This document shows, piece after piece, positions 53,105 to 64,000 of a stretch of 64,000 bases of DNA. Position 1 is the stretch's first letter; every line of letters starts with the position of its first letter. The stretch covers positions 581,501 through 645,500 of the forward strand of contig NZ_AZUR01000001.1 of the NCBI RefSeq assembly GCF_000527175.1, in the 5' to 3' direction. This DNA comes from Pseudogulbenkiania sp. MAI-1 (lineage in GTDB: Bacteria; Pseudomonadota; Gammaproteobacteria; Burkholderiales; Chromobacteriaceae). The notes under the pieces were generated by a model. It searched no databases, was not told the origin of the DNA, and saw only the letters and a list, made by a program, of their open reading frames with translations. A program made the translations under genes and the position numbers.

Positions 53105-53473
53105 ATGGATCTGATCCAGCAACTCGAGCAAGAAGAAATTGCCCGCATCGGCAAGACCGTTCCGGCTTTCGCCCCGGGCGACACCGTTGTCGTTCAGGTG
53201 AAGGTAAAGGAAGGTAACCGCGAGCGTCTGCAGGCTTACGAAGGCGTGGTGATCGCCAAGCGTAACCGCGGCCTGAACAGCTCCTTCATCGTGCGCAAGA
53301 TTTCCGCCGGCGAAGGCGTTGAGCGTACCTTCCAGACCTACTCCCCGCTGGTGGCTTCGATCGAAGTGAAGCGCCGTGGTGACGTGCGTCGCGCCAAGCT
53401 GTACTACCTGCGTGGCCGTACCGGCAAGTCCGCCCGCATCAAGGAAAAGCTGCCGGCTCGCAAGCAAGGCTGA
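53105..53473 (+). CDS. rplS: 50S ribosomal protein L19
   Basis: L19 sits at the 30S-50S interface. The 122-aa protein has PAFAPGDTVVVQVKV-EGNRERLQAYEGVVIAKRN and VKRRGDVRRAKLYYLRGRTGKSARIKEKL, matching the family throughout. CAGGAGC within the end of trmD provides the ribosome site. It closes the operon before a strong terminator. Confidence 0.98.
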   Translation: MDLIQQLEQEEIARIGKTVPAFAPGDTVVVQVKVKEGNRERLQAYEGVVIAKRNRGLNSSFIVRKISAGEGVERTFQTYSPLVASIEVKRRGDVRRAKLYYLRGRTGKSARIKEKLPARKQG

Positions 53474-53499
53474 GTGCCCGGCTAACAGCTATGATGAGA

Positions 53500-53530
53500 G
53501 CGCAAGGTGCATGCCTTGCGCTTTTTTTTT
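53500..53530 (+). terminator. Terminator of the rpsP-rplS operon
   Basis: GCGCAAGG/CCTTGCGC with a six-base loop and nine T, ending 11 bases before the ogt ATG. Confidence 0.95.
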
Positions 53531-53541
53531 CGGACTTTGCC

Positions 53542-54009
53542 ATGCCCTATACCGCCGTCATCGCGGCGCCGTTCGGCCATCTCGGCATCGTGGCGCCGTT
53601 CCGGATCGTCAGCCGCATCGAGTTCCTGGATGCCCCGGTCCCGCTGCTGCCACCGGAGCCGGGCTCTCTGGCCGAGGAAGTGGCGCGCCAGTTGCAGGAG
53701 TACTTCCGGCACTCCGATTTCCGCTTCGATCTGCCGTGCCGGCCCCAGGGTACCGCGTTCCAGCAGCGGGTGTGGCAGGCGATTGCCGACATTCCTCCCG
53801 GCGCCACCGTCAGCTACGGCGCCATCGCCCAACTGCTGGGCAGCTCTGCCCGCGCGGTGGGGCAGGCCTGCGGCAACAATCCCCTGCCTATCGTGATTCC
53901 TTGCCACCGGGTGCTGGCGCGTTCCGGCCTGGGAGGCTTCAACCATTCGAGCGCGGAGCAGACCCTGTCCATCAAGTTCTGGCTGTTGCGACATGAACAG
54001 CAACGCTGA
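53542..54009 (+). CDS. ogt: Methylated-DNA-protein cysteine methyltransferase
   Basis: A suicide enzyme that removes O6-methylguanine damage. The 155-aa protein has GTAFQQRVWQAIADIPPGATVSYGAIAQLLG, RAVGQACGNNPLPIVIPCHRV with acceptor Cys121, and GGFNHSSAEQTLSIKFWLLRHE. The ATG at 53542 gives a normal N-terminus and lies just after the terminator T-tract with no good ribosome site. An alternative start at 53491 would run through the hairpin. It overlaps xerD by 17 bases. Confidence 0.93.
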   Translation: MPYTAVIAAPFGHLGIVAPFRIVSRIEFLDAPVPLLPPEPGSLAEEVARQLQEYFRHSDFRFDLPCRPQGTAFQQRVWQAIADIPPGATVSYGAIAQLLGSSARAVGQACGNNPLPIVIPCHRVLARSGLGGFNHSSAEQTLSIKFWLLRHEQQR

Positions 54010-54883
54010 GCAGATCGACCTGTTCCTCGACCAGCTGTGGCTCAGCGACGGGCTGTCGCGCAATACGCTGGCGGCGTACCGGCGCGACCTGCTCAAGCTG
54101 GCGGCCCGCCTGGACGAGGAGGGCGGGGTGGCGCTGGCCACGGCGGGTGTGGCGGATCTGCAGCACGCCATGTTGCTTGGCATCGATAAGGAGAAGGCGA
54201 CGACGAGGGCGCGTCTGGTCAGTGCCGTGCGCCGCTTCTACCAGTACCTGCACGCCAGCGGCCAGCGGCCGGACGACCCTTCCGCCGTGCTCGATCGCCC
54301 CAGGCACGGGCAGCCTTTGCCCAAGTCCTTGTCGGAGGGCCATGTGGTCGCCCTGCTGGAAGCCCCGGATCCCGCCACGCCACTGGGCCTGCGCGACCGC
54401 GCCATGCTGGAGGTGCTGTACGCCACCGGGCTGCGGGTGTCGGAGCTGGTCGGCCTGACGCTGCAGCAGGTGGATCTCAACAGCGGTGTGGTGATGACGC
54501 TGGGCAAGGGCGGCAAGGAGCGGCTGGTGCCGATGGGGGAGGTGGCGCAGGACTGGCTGGCGCGTTATTTGACGGAAGGCCGGCCTGCCCTGCTGGCCGG
54601 TGCCGCGTGCGAGCACGTGTTCGTCACCCGCCTCAAGGCAGGGATGACGCGTCAGATGGCTTGGCATCTGATTTCCGGCTACGCCCGCCGCCAGGGCCTG
54701 CCGCCGGTCAGCCCGCACACCCTGCGCCACGCCTTCGCCACGCATCTGGTCAACCACGGTGCCGATTTGCGCGTGGTGCAGCTGCTGCTCGGGCACTCGG
54801 ACATCTCCACCACGCAGATCTACACCCATGTCGCCCGGGAGCGGCTGCGCCAGTTGCATGAGCGGCATCACCCGCGCGGTTGA
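53993..54883 (+). CDS. xerD: Site-specific tyrosine recombinase XerD
   Basis: XerD with XerC resolves chromosome dimers at dif under FtsK control. The 296-aa protein has all catalytic residues: Arg148, Lys near 171, His242, Arg245, His268 and Tyr277, aligning closely with the E. coli numbering. The N-terminal SAM-like domain (IDLFLDQLWLSDGLSRNTL) is typical. Chromosomal context and length argue against a phage integrase. No dif site was found in the window. Confidence 0.95.
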   Translation: MNSNAEQIDLFLDQLWLSDGLSRNTLAAYRRDLLKLAARLDEEGGVALATAGVADLQHAMLLGIDKEKATTRARLVSAVRRFYQYLHASGQRPDDPSAVLDRPRHGQPLPKSLSEGHVVALLEAPDPATPLGLRDRAMLEVLYATGLRVSELVGLTLQQVDLNSGVVMTLGKGGKERLVPMGEVAQDWLARYLTEGRPALLAGAACEHVFVTRLKAGMTRQMAWHLISGYARRQGLPPVSPHTLRHAFATHLVNHGADLRVVQLLLGHSDISTTQIYTHVARERLRQLHERHHPRG

Positions 54884-54888
54884 GTCAA

Positions 54889-54914
54889 AGAAAACGCCCG
54901 CAGATGCGGGCGTT
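54889..54914 (-). terminator. Terminator of clpA
   Basis: AACGCCCGC/GCGGGCGTT with AGAT loop, followed on the minus strand by TTTTCTTT; 26 bases after the clpA stop. It probably also ends xerD transcripts. Confidence 0.8.
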
Positions 54915-54940
54915 GTGCTGTATGGCGTAGAGGGTCAGGT

Positions 54941-57219
<2,279 letters not shown>

Positions 57220-57220
<1 letters not shown>

Positions 57221-57528
57221 CAGTTTTCCTCCATTACGCACTGGAGCGGATGCTGGTGTGCTTTCGCAAATTGCAACACCTGCTCAACTTTGGTCGCGGC
57301 GACATCTTTGGTATAAACGCCACACACCCCGCGGCCCTGGGTGTGCACCTGCAGCATGATGTGTGTGGCCTGTTCCCGGTTCTTGTGGAAGAAGTGTTGC
57401 AGTATCTCTACCACAAAATCCATCGGAGTGTAATCGTCGTTCAATAACAAGACCTTATACATCGACGGTGGGCGTGTCTTCGCCCGCGATGCCTCCAGTT
57501 GGGCATCGTCCTTGAACTGCGTAGACAT
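57220..57528 (-). CDS. clpS: ATP-dependent Clp protease adaptor ClpS
   Basis: ClpS is the N-degron adaptor that hands N-end-rule substrates to ClpA. The 102-aa protein has PPSMYKVLLLNDDYTPMDFVV, the residue cluster that binds N-degrons, and HIMLQVHTQGRGVCGVYTKDVA. The ATG at 57528 is favoured over a TTG five codons upstream. Translation is coupled to clpA. It is divergent from the cold-shock gene. Confidence 0.97.
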
Positions 57529-57616
57529 GTCGGCTTTCAGCAATGAGGCATTTCACTTTTATTTTGGTTCCGCCAGGATTTTTTTCAAGGGGGGCAGAAT
57601 TCTTTTCCTCTTGGGC

Positions 57617-57760
57617 TTGACGCTGGGCCTTGGGTTGCGTAGAAAGGAGTCTGGTGCTTGGCTTAATTGAAATGAATGAGGTTTCCCGGCAGGGAAAACC
57701 GAAGCGCTTTTAAGCTTTTGTTGGTCGGCCTCACCAGCCTGTTAAATGCAAGGAAGTAAG
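57617..57760 (+). promoter_or_regulatory. Cold-shock gene promoter and long leader
   Basis: TTGACG (57617-57622), 17 bases, TAGAAA (57640-57645) predict a start near 57652 and a leader of about 109 bases. The leader contains a hairpin GGTTTCCC/GGGAAAACC (57680-57700), and its length resembles the structured leaders of cspA-type mRNAs. Confidence 0.6.
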
Positions 57761-57964
57761 ATGGCAACTGGTATTGTCAAGTGGTTCAATGATGCTAAAG
57801 GCTTCGGTTTCATCACCCCGGATGAAGGCGGTGAAGACCTGTTCGCGCATTTCTCGGCTATCAACGTACAAGGCTTCAAGTCCCTGAAAGAGGGGCAGCG
57901 TGTGAGCTTCGACGTGGTGAACGGTCCGAAAGGCAAGCAAGCATCCAATATCCAGCCGCAGTAA
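57761..57964 (+). CDS. Cold-shock domain protein
   Basis: A 67-aa single-domain CspA-family RNA chaperone. The RNA-binding motifs KGFGFI (RNP1) and DLFAHF (RNP2) are intact, and the start MATGIVKWFND is characteristic. AAGGAAGTAAG precedes the ATG at 57761. An in-frame ATG five codons upstream is rejected on ribosome-site grounds. Whether it is cold-induced cannot be told from the protein; the long leader is suggestive. Confidence 0.96.
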   Translation: MATGIVKWFNDAKGFGFITPDEGGEDLFAHFSAINVQGFKSLKEGQRVSFDVVNGPKGKQASNIQPQ

Positions 57965-58012
57965 CCACTATGGTTATCGCCGGCTTCAGTTAATGAGGCC
58001 AGCACCTGGATG

Positions 58013-58040
58013 AAAAAACCCGCTAATAAGCGGGTTTTTT
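58013..58040 (+). terminator. Terminator of the cold-shock gene
   Basis: CCCGCT/AGCGGG with AATA loop, six A before and six T after. Confidence 0.92.
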
Positions 58041-58134
58041 ATTTGGTTTCGCTCAATCTAAAACAGGGTATTTTCCATGCCATCCGCGCAGTAATTGTTA
58101 TTGTATTGACAGGCATTTTTGTCATGCTCGAATG

Positions 58135-58161
58135 AAAAAGGGCTTGCACTTGGCAAGCCCT
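58135..58161 (-). terminator. Terminator of icd
   Basis: GGGCTTGC/GCAAGCCC with a five-base loop, followed on the minus strand by TTTTT; 21 bases after the icd stop. Confidence 0.88.
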
Positions 58162-58181
58162 ATGTCTCCCGTCGGGCGGGA

Positions 58182-59426
<1,245 letters not shown>

Positions 59427-59488
59427 TGTTTCTCCTTCTCCTTCTGTGTTGACCTGTTGTCTACCATGTCCCGGTGCTGTCGCCGCTG

Positions 59489-59509
59489 TGCACTGCCGGT
59501 AGCAGTGCA
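59489..59509 (-). promoter_or_regulatory. Hairpin in the icd leader
   Basis: A perfect eight-pair stem TGCACTGC/GCAGTGCA with a five-base loop lies 62 bases before the icd ATG. A possible -10, TACAAT on the minus strand at 59587-59592, would put it in the leader RNA. Confidence 0.5.
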
Positions 59510-59640
59510 GGCTACTCTTGATTGTTAGCTTGACGGAGATGCGCGCCGGGGCAACTACCGATTTCCCGATGTACGCTGCTGCGCTTATTGTAGCCGAGCG
59601 CACGCTTGGTGGAACATGATTGTCCTCAATTGGCCGGCAT

Positions 59641-59669
59641 GAAAAAACGCCAGGAGGAACCCTGGCGTT
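59641..59669 (-). terminator. Terminator of the monomeric isocitrate dehydrogenase gene
   Basis: AACGCCAGG/CCTGGCGTT with a six-base loop, followed on the minus strand by TTTTTT. It separates idh from icd transcription. Confidence 0.9.
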
Positions 59670-59715
59670 CGGTCTTGGCAGAAGGCTCGCGAAGCGAGCT
59701 TCCCGGTCATGGCGC

Positions 59716-61953
59716 TCAGGCGCGTGCGGCGGCCAGCGCGGCGTTGAAGGTGGCGCTCGGGCGCATCACCGCATTGCACTTCTCGGCGTCGGCGAGGTAG
59801 TAGCCGCCGATGTCGGCCGGCTTGCCCTGTACGGCCTTCAGCTCGTCGACGATCTTCTGCTCGTTGGCGGTCAGCGCTTTGGCGAGCGGCGCGAAGTGGG
59901 CCTGCAGTTCCTTGTCGTCGGTCTGCTCGGCCAGCGCCTGCGCCCAGTACTGCGCGAGGTAGAACTGGCTGCCGCGGTTGTCGAGTTCACCGGTACGGCG
60001 CGACGGCGACTTGTCGTTGTCGAGCAGCTTGCCGGTGGCCTCGTCCAGCGTCTTGGCGAGCAGCTTGGCCTTGGCGTTGCCGGTCTTGATGCCCAGCTCT
60101 TCCAGCGATACCGCCAGGGCCAGGAATTCGCCCAGCGAATCCCAGCGCAGGTGGTTTTCTTCGAGCAACTGCTGCACGTGCTTCGGTGCCGAGCCGCCGG
60201 CGCCGGTTTCGTACATGCCGCCGCCGGCCATCAGCGGAACGATGGACAGCATCTTGGCCGAGGTGCCCAGTTCCATGATCGGGAACAGGTCGGTCAGGTA
60301 GTCGCGCAGGATGTTGCCGGTCACCGAGATGGTGTCGAGGCCGCGGGCGACGCGCTCGAGGGTAAAACGCATCGCACGCACTTGCGACATGATGTGGATT
60401 TCGAGACCTGCGGTGTCGTGATCCTTCAGGTAGGTTTCGACCTTCTTGATCAGTTCGGCCTCGTGCGGACGGTACGGGTCGAGCCAGAACACGGCCGGCA
60501 TGCCGGAGTTGCGGGCGCGGGTGACGGCCAGCTTGACCCAGTCGCGGATCGGGGCGTCCTTGACCTGGCACATGCGCCAGATGTCGCCGGCTTCCACGTT
60601 CTGGCTCAGCAGCACTTCGCCGGTGGCGAGGTCGACGATGTTGGCCACGCCGTCTTCCGGGATTTCGAAGGTCTTGTCGTGCGAGCCGTATTCTTCGGCC
60701 TTCTGCGCCATCAGGCCGACGTTCGGCACGGTGCCCATGGTGCGCGGGTCGAAGTTGCCGTGCCACTTGCAGAAGTTGATCATCTCCTGGTAGATGCGGG
60801 CGAAGGTCGATTCCGGCATCACGGCCTTGCAGTCGTACGGTTTGCCGTCGGCACCCCACATCTTGCCGCCGTTGCGGATCATGGCCGGCATGGAGGCGTC
60901 GACGATGATGTCGTTGGGCGAGTGGAAGTTGGTGATGCCCTTGGCGGAGTCCACCATGGCCAGACGCGGACGGTGTTCCTGGCAGGCGTGCAGGTCGCGG
61001 ATGATTTCTTCACGCTTGGAGGCCGGCAGGGTCTCGATCTTTTCGTACAGGGTGGCCATGCCGTTGTTGACGTTGATGCCCAGCTCGTCGAACAGCTTGC
61101 CGTGCTTCTCGAAGGCTTCCTTGTAGTAGATCTTGACGCAGTGGCCGAACACGATCGGGTGCGACACCTTCATCATGGTGGCCTTGACGTGCAGCGAGAA
61201 CAGGATGCCGGACTGGCGGCAGTCTTCCAGTTCCTTCTCGTAGAAGTCGCACAGCGCCTTCTTGCTCATGAACATCGAGTCGATGATCTCGCCTTCCTGC
61301 AGCGCGACCTTCGGTTTGAGCACGATGTTCTGGCCGCTCTTGGTGGTGAGTTCCATCTTCACGTCACGGGCGCGGTCGAGTGTCATCGACTTCTCGCCAT
61401 GGTAGAAGTCGCCGTGATCCATGTGGGACACGTGGGTCTGGGACCACTGCTTCCATTCGCCCATGGAGTGCGGGTGCTTCTTGGCGTAGTTCTTGACGGC
61501 GGCCGGGGCGCGGCGGTCGGAGTTGCCTTCGCGCAACACCGGGTTCACGGCGGAGCCCAGGCACTTGGCGTAACGAGCCTTGATCGCCTTTTCTTCGTCG
61601 GTGGCCGGGTTTTCCGGGTAGTCGGGGAGGGCGTAGCCCTTGGCTTGCAGTTCCTTGATGCAGGCCATCAGCTGGGCCACGGAGGCGCTGATGTTGGGCA
61701 GCTTGATGATGTTGGTGTCCGGGTCCTGGGTGAGGCGGCCGAGTTCGGCCAGGGTGTCCGGGACCTTCTGTTCGTCGCTCAGATAGTCGGGAAACTCGGC
61801 CAGAACGCGCGCGGCCACCGAGATGTCAGCGGTATCGATATTGATGCCGGCCGGGCCGGTAAAGGTCTGGATGACCGGCAGGAAGGCGCTGGTTGCCAGC
61901 GCGGGCGCTTCGTCGGTGAGTGTGTAGATGATGGTCGGGCGTTCCGAAGGCAT
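59716..61953 (-). CDS. Isocitrate dehydrogenase (NADP), monomeric type
   Basis: This 745-aa enzyme belongs to the monomeric IDH family, unrelated in overall length to the roughly 415-aa dimeric enzyme but catalysing the same reaction. Family marks include IIYTLTDEAPALAT at the N-terminus, KLPNISASVAQL, SHMDHGDFYHGEKS, and VFWLDPYRPHEAELI near 480. It lacks the IRSLN phosphorylation segment of the dimeric enzyme. GGAGATAGAG precedes the ATG. It has its own terminator and, on the minus strand, a perfect TATAAT about 150 bases upstream. Confidence 0.96.
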   Translation of the reverse strand: MPSERPTIIYTLTDEAPALATSAFLPVIQTFTGPAGINIDTADISVAARVLAEFPDYLSDEQKVPDTLAELGRLTQDPDTNIIKLPNISASVAQLMACIKELQAKGYALPDYPENPATDEEKAIKARYAKCLGSAVNPVLREGNSDRRAPAAVKNYAKKHPHSMGEWKQWSQTHVSHMDHGDFYHGEKSMTLDRARDVKMELTTKSGQNIVLKPKVALQEGEIIDSMFMSKKALCDFYEKELEDCRQSGILFSLHVKATMMKVSHPIVFGHCVKIYYKEAFEKHGKLFDELGINVNNGMATLYEKIETLPASKREEIIRDLHACQEHRPRLAMVDSAKGITNFHSPNDIIVDASMPAMIRNGGKMWGADGKPYDCKAVMPESTFARIYQEMINFCKWHGNFDPRTMGTVPNVGLMAQKAEEYGSHDKTFEIPEDGVANIVDLATGEVLLSQNVEAGDIWRMCQVKDAPIRDWVKLAVTRARNSGMPAVFWLDPYRPHEAELIKKVETYLKDHDTAGLEIHIMSQVRAMRFTLERVARGLDTISVTGNILRDYLTDLFPIMELGTSAKMLSIVPLMAGGGMYETGAGGSAPKHVQQLLEENHLRWDSLGEFLALAVSLEELGIKTGNAKAKLLAKTLDEATGKLLDNDKSPSRRTGELDNRGSQFYLAQYWAQALAEQTDDKELQAHFAPLAKALTANEQKIVDELKAVQGKPADIGGYYLADAEKCNAVMRPSATFNAALAAARA

Positions 61954-62474
61954 TACTCTATCTCCATGATTATTACGACGTCAGAGCGTAGCGCGGCCGG
62001 GCGGGTGAGGGTGCCGGCGCGATGAAAGGCAGCGGAAAGGCGGACGCCGTGCCGGGGTGCGGTGGTCGTCCGTAGACTCTCGGGGGCTTTTCAAAAGCGA
62101 ATTATAGCGCTCTGTTCTGTTGCGTATCCGAACTTTGATGTCGCTTTTTGTACGGATTTGGTGTTCAAACGGCTGTTTGAATAGAAGTTGTCCCCTATTC
62201 GGCGCAAAATTGAAAATGCCGTTTTTCAAAAATAGCAGCAATTTTCATTAATTCGCGGCAATTTTCCGTTAAGAGGCATGGTTTTGCGCCGTGGACAAGG
62301 TGGGGCGCCCCGCGCGCGCCGGCTCGCCGGAATGTGAAAAAACGAAAACAGGGGTGTGCCGTCAGCTCACCCATCCGGGTGGCGCGGTCGGGTTCGAGTA
62401 CGAACAGTCACTGCCCGGCACCTGCCGGGCTTGTTATCATTCGCGCATTCCTGTGTTTTTGCCGGTGTGCCGCC
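61954..62474. other. Divergent spacer with idh promoter and repeats
   Basis: No gene is seen in these 521 bases. On the minus strand TATAAT (62101-62106) is a strong -10 for idh, with a poor -35 and a leader near 140 bases that contains CGGACG/CGTCCG (62041-62072). The 62100-62280 stretch is AT-rich, with two direct GCAATTTTC repeats exactly 20 bases apart (62238 and 62258). Near rluE a GCCCGGCA/TGCCGGGC hairpin lies at 62413-62430. Confidence 0.55.
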
Positions 62475-63152
62475 ATGCCCCAACTGATCCTGTTCAACAA
62501 GCCTTACGGCGTGATTTGCCAGTTCTCGCAGCACGAGTTGCATCCCACGCTGAAAGACCATATCGACATTCCCGGGGTGTACCCGGCCGGGCGGCTGGAT
62601 ACCGACAGCGAGGGCTTGTTGCTGCTGACTGGCGATGGCGAGCTGCAGCATCGCATCAGCGACCCGCGCTGGAAGCAGCCCAAGACGTACTGGGTGCAAG
62701 TGGAGGGGACGCCGGCCGAGGAGCAACTCGAGGCGTTGCGCGCCGGGGTGAACCTCGGTGATTTCGTCACCCAGCCGGCCGAGGTGAGCCTGCTATCCGA
62801 GCCCCCGCAGCTGTGGGAACGCAAGCCGCCGGTGCGCTTTCGCAAGACGGTGCCCGACGCGTGGCTGGAGATCATCATCAGCGAGGGCAAAAACCGGCAG
62901 GTGCGGCGCATGACCGCCAAGGTGGGGTTGCCGACGCTGCGGCTGGTGCGCGTGGCGGTCGGACCGTGGCGGCTCGAGGGACTGCAGCCGGGTGAGTTCC
63001 GCCGGCTGGAGGTGTCGCTTGCCGATTTGCCGCGTGCGGGGCATGCTAAACCCGTCGGCAAGGCGCCCGTGCAGCAGCCGGGGCGGCAGGCCGCCGAACC
63101 GGCGCCTGGCCCCCGTCCGGCGCCGCGCTTCCGGTTTGCCAAGAAGTCCTAG
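62475..63152 (+). CDS. rluE: 23S rRNA pseudouridine synthase, RluE-like
   Basis: A RsuA/RluB/E/F-family pseudouridine synthase, best matched to RluE, which modifies U2457 of 23S rRNA. The 225-aa protein has the catalytic Asp42 in AGRLDTDSEGLLLLT, KTYWVQVEG and GKNRQVRRMTAKVGLPTLRLVR. It lacks an N-terminal S4 domain, as RluE does. A proline/alanine-rich basic tail of about 40 residues extends the family core. The ATG at 62475 has a weak ribosome site. Longer in-frame starts are non-homologous. Confidence 0.9.
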   Translation: MPQLILFNKPYGVICQFSQHELHPTLKDHIDIPGVYPAGRLDTDSEGLLLLTGDGELQHRISDPRWKQPKTYWVQVEGTPAEEQLEALRAGVNLGDFVTQPAEVSLLSEPPQLWERKPPVRFRKTVPDAWLEIIISEGKNRQVRRMTAKVGLPTLRLVRVAVGPWRLEGLQPGEFRRLEVSLADLPRAGHAKPVGKAPVQQPGRQAAEPAPGPRPAPRFRFAKKS

Positions 63153-63237
63153 TGCTTCTGTACGTTCGCCATGGCCGACAGACTGGTGACTCACGTCGGC
63201 CGCCCGAGGCGCGGCCTGCGCAGCAAAAGGCGAGCGT

Positions 63238-64000
63238 ATGCAGATACCCGAGTACTACAACCCCGTCGCGCGTGATATCGCTCAGGCGCTGGTCGAGGGC
63301 TTCGACAAGCACTACCGCCTGTTCAGCGAGTGCAACCGCCAAGCCAAGCTGTTGTTCGAAGAGGGCGACTGGCAGGGGATTCAGCAGGCCATCCGCGACC
63401 GTATCCAGTTCTACGACGAGCGCGTCAGCGAGACGGTGGAGCGGCTGCATCGCGAGTTCCACGCCGAATTGCTGGACGACGAGATCTGGCAGCAGGCCAA
63501 GCTGTACTTCATCGGCCTGTTGACCAACCACAAGCAGCCGGAGTGCGCGGAGACGTTTTTCAATTCGGTGTTCACGCGCATTCTGCACCGCGATTATTTC
63601 AACAACGATTTCATCTTCGTGCGCCCGGCGATTTCCACCGAGTACATCGAGGCGGACCCGCCGTCCTACCGCAGCTATTACCCGCTGCACTACGGGCTGC
63701 GTTCGGTGCTGCGGCAGATCGTGCGCGATTTCGGCTGGCGGCGGCCTTTCGCCAGCCTGGCGCGCGACATCGGCTACGTGCTGCGCATGACGCACGACTA
63801 CTTGCAAGGGCGCTGGCCGAAGCTCGAAGCCAATTTCCAGATCCAGGTGCTGTCCTCGGCGTTCTACCGCAACAAGACGGCCTACATCTTCGGCAAGGTG
63901 GTGAACGGCGGTTCCAGCTATCCCTTCGCGGTGCCGGTGCTGCACGACGCCGACGGCAAGCTCTACCTCGATACCGTGCTGCTCGAACCATGGCGCATCG
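63238..64000 (+). CDS. aceK: Isocitrate dehydrogenase kinase/phosphatase, N-terminal part (cut by window end)
   Basis: AceK reversibly phosphorylates dimeric isocitrate dehydrogenase, steering isocitrate into the glyoxylate shunt. About 254 codons are visible, starting at the ATG at 63238 after AAGGCGAG. Recognisable segments are IAQALVEGFDKHYRLF, FEEGDWQGIQQAIRDRIQFYDERV, ETFFNSVFTRIL, and SSAFYRNKTAYIFGKV, which align with the AceK regulatory domain. The kinase half lies beyond the edge. It sits near its presumed substrate gene icd, with idh and rluE between. Confidence 0.93.
   Translation, partial: MQIPEYYNPVARDIAQALVEGFDKHYRLFSECNRQAKLLFEEGDWQGIQQAIRDRIQFYDERVSETVERLHREFHAELLDDEIWQQAKLYFIGLLTNHKQPECAETFFNSVFTRILHRDYFNNDFIFVRPAISTEYIEADPPSYRSYYPLHYGLRSVLRQIVRDFGWRRPFASLARDIGYVLRMTHDYLQGRWPKLEANFQIQVLSSAFYRNKTAYIFGKVVNGGSSYPFAVPVLHDADGKLYLDTVLLEPWRI

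Noticed and set aside
53993..54883. Phage-type integrase
   Set aside because: Catalytic residue spacing, length and housekeeping neighbours fit XerD.

Overview
The window is about 64 kb of GC-rich bacterial chromosome carrying almost only core genes. Gene content and order point to a betaproteobacterium, most likely of the Neisseriales (Chromobacterium/Pseudogulbenkiania-like). The clues are nuoG-N followed by a DUF2818 gene, lpxL-type genes divergent from metK, an S-adenosylhomocysteine (SAH) riboswitch before ahcY, the rpoS-nlpD-pcm-surE order, rpsP-rimM-trmD-rplS, and a Phe/Tyr degradation cluster. The lineage is inferred from gene order, not from a phylogeny. No prophage, insertion sequence or CRISPR array was seen.

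Layout. 1-8.2 kb: tail of the respiratory complex I operon (nuoG end to nuoN, DUF2818) with a strong terminator. 8.5-10.3 kb: two lipid A acyltransferases on the minus strand. 10.4-14.2 kb: methyl cycle (metK, riboswitch-controlled ahcY, metF). 14.3-17.7 kb: a tight minus-strand trio encoding an Lrp-type regulator, a periplasmic binding protein and a membrane diguanylate cyclase. 17.9-23.0 kb: a nearly complete Phe/Tyr route to fumarate and acetoacetate (phhA, hppD, hmgA, fahA, maiA; no aminotransferase here), interrupted by a 119-bp palindromic element. 23.1-23.3 kb: two tRNA-Phe genes. 23.4-30.9 kb: dctA, an RlmL-type methyltransferase with a repeat-rich N-terminus, mutY, relA. 31.2-38.0 kb: rplM-rpsI, argC, erpA with a likely IscR box, cheR, dadA, a truncated globin, a small exported protein, folB, plsY.

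38.1-42.9 kb: a deacetylase-family gene, then moxR-DUF58-transglutaminase. 43.0-47.5 kb, minus strand: rpoS, nlpD, pcm, surE, nadA. 47.7-51.4 kb: a cation efflux gene overlapping a Pat-like acyl-CoA-synthetase/GNAT gene. 51.5-54.9 kb: rpsP-rimM-trmD-rplS, ogt, xerD. 54.9-58.0 kb: clpA-clpS and a cold-shock gene. 58.2-64.0 kb: two unrelated isocitrate dehydrogenases in tandem (dimeric icd and monomeric idh), rluE, and the start of aceK, the kinase/phosphatase of the dimeric enzyme.

Nearly every operon end has a readable intrinsic terminator. The least conventional items are the Lrp/binding-protein/diguanylate-cyclase operon, the disordered repeat tail on RlmL, the palindromic element between hppD and hmgA, the isocitrate node with two enzymes plus AceK, and a Pat-like protein that keeps a histidine where enteric Pat, as I recall, has lost it. 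No wholly new system could be demonstrated from sequence alone.
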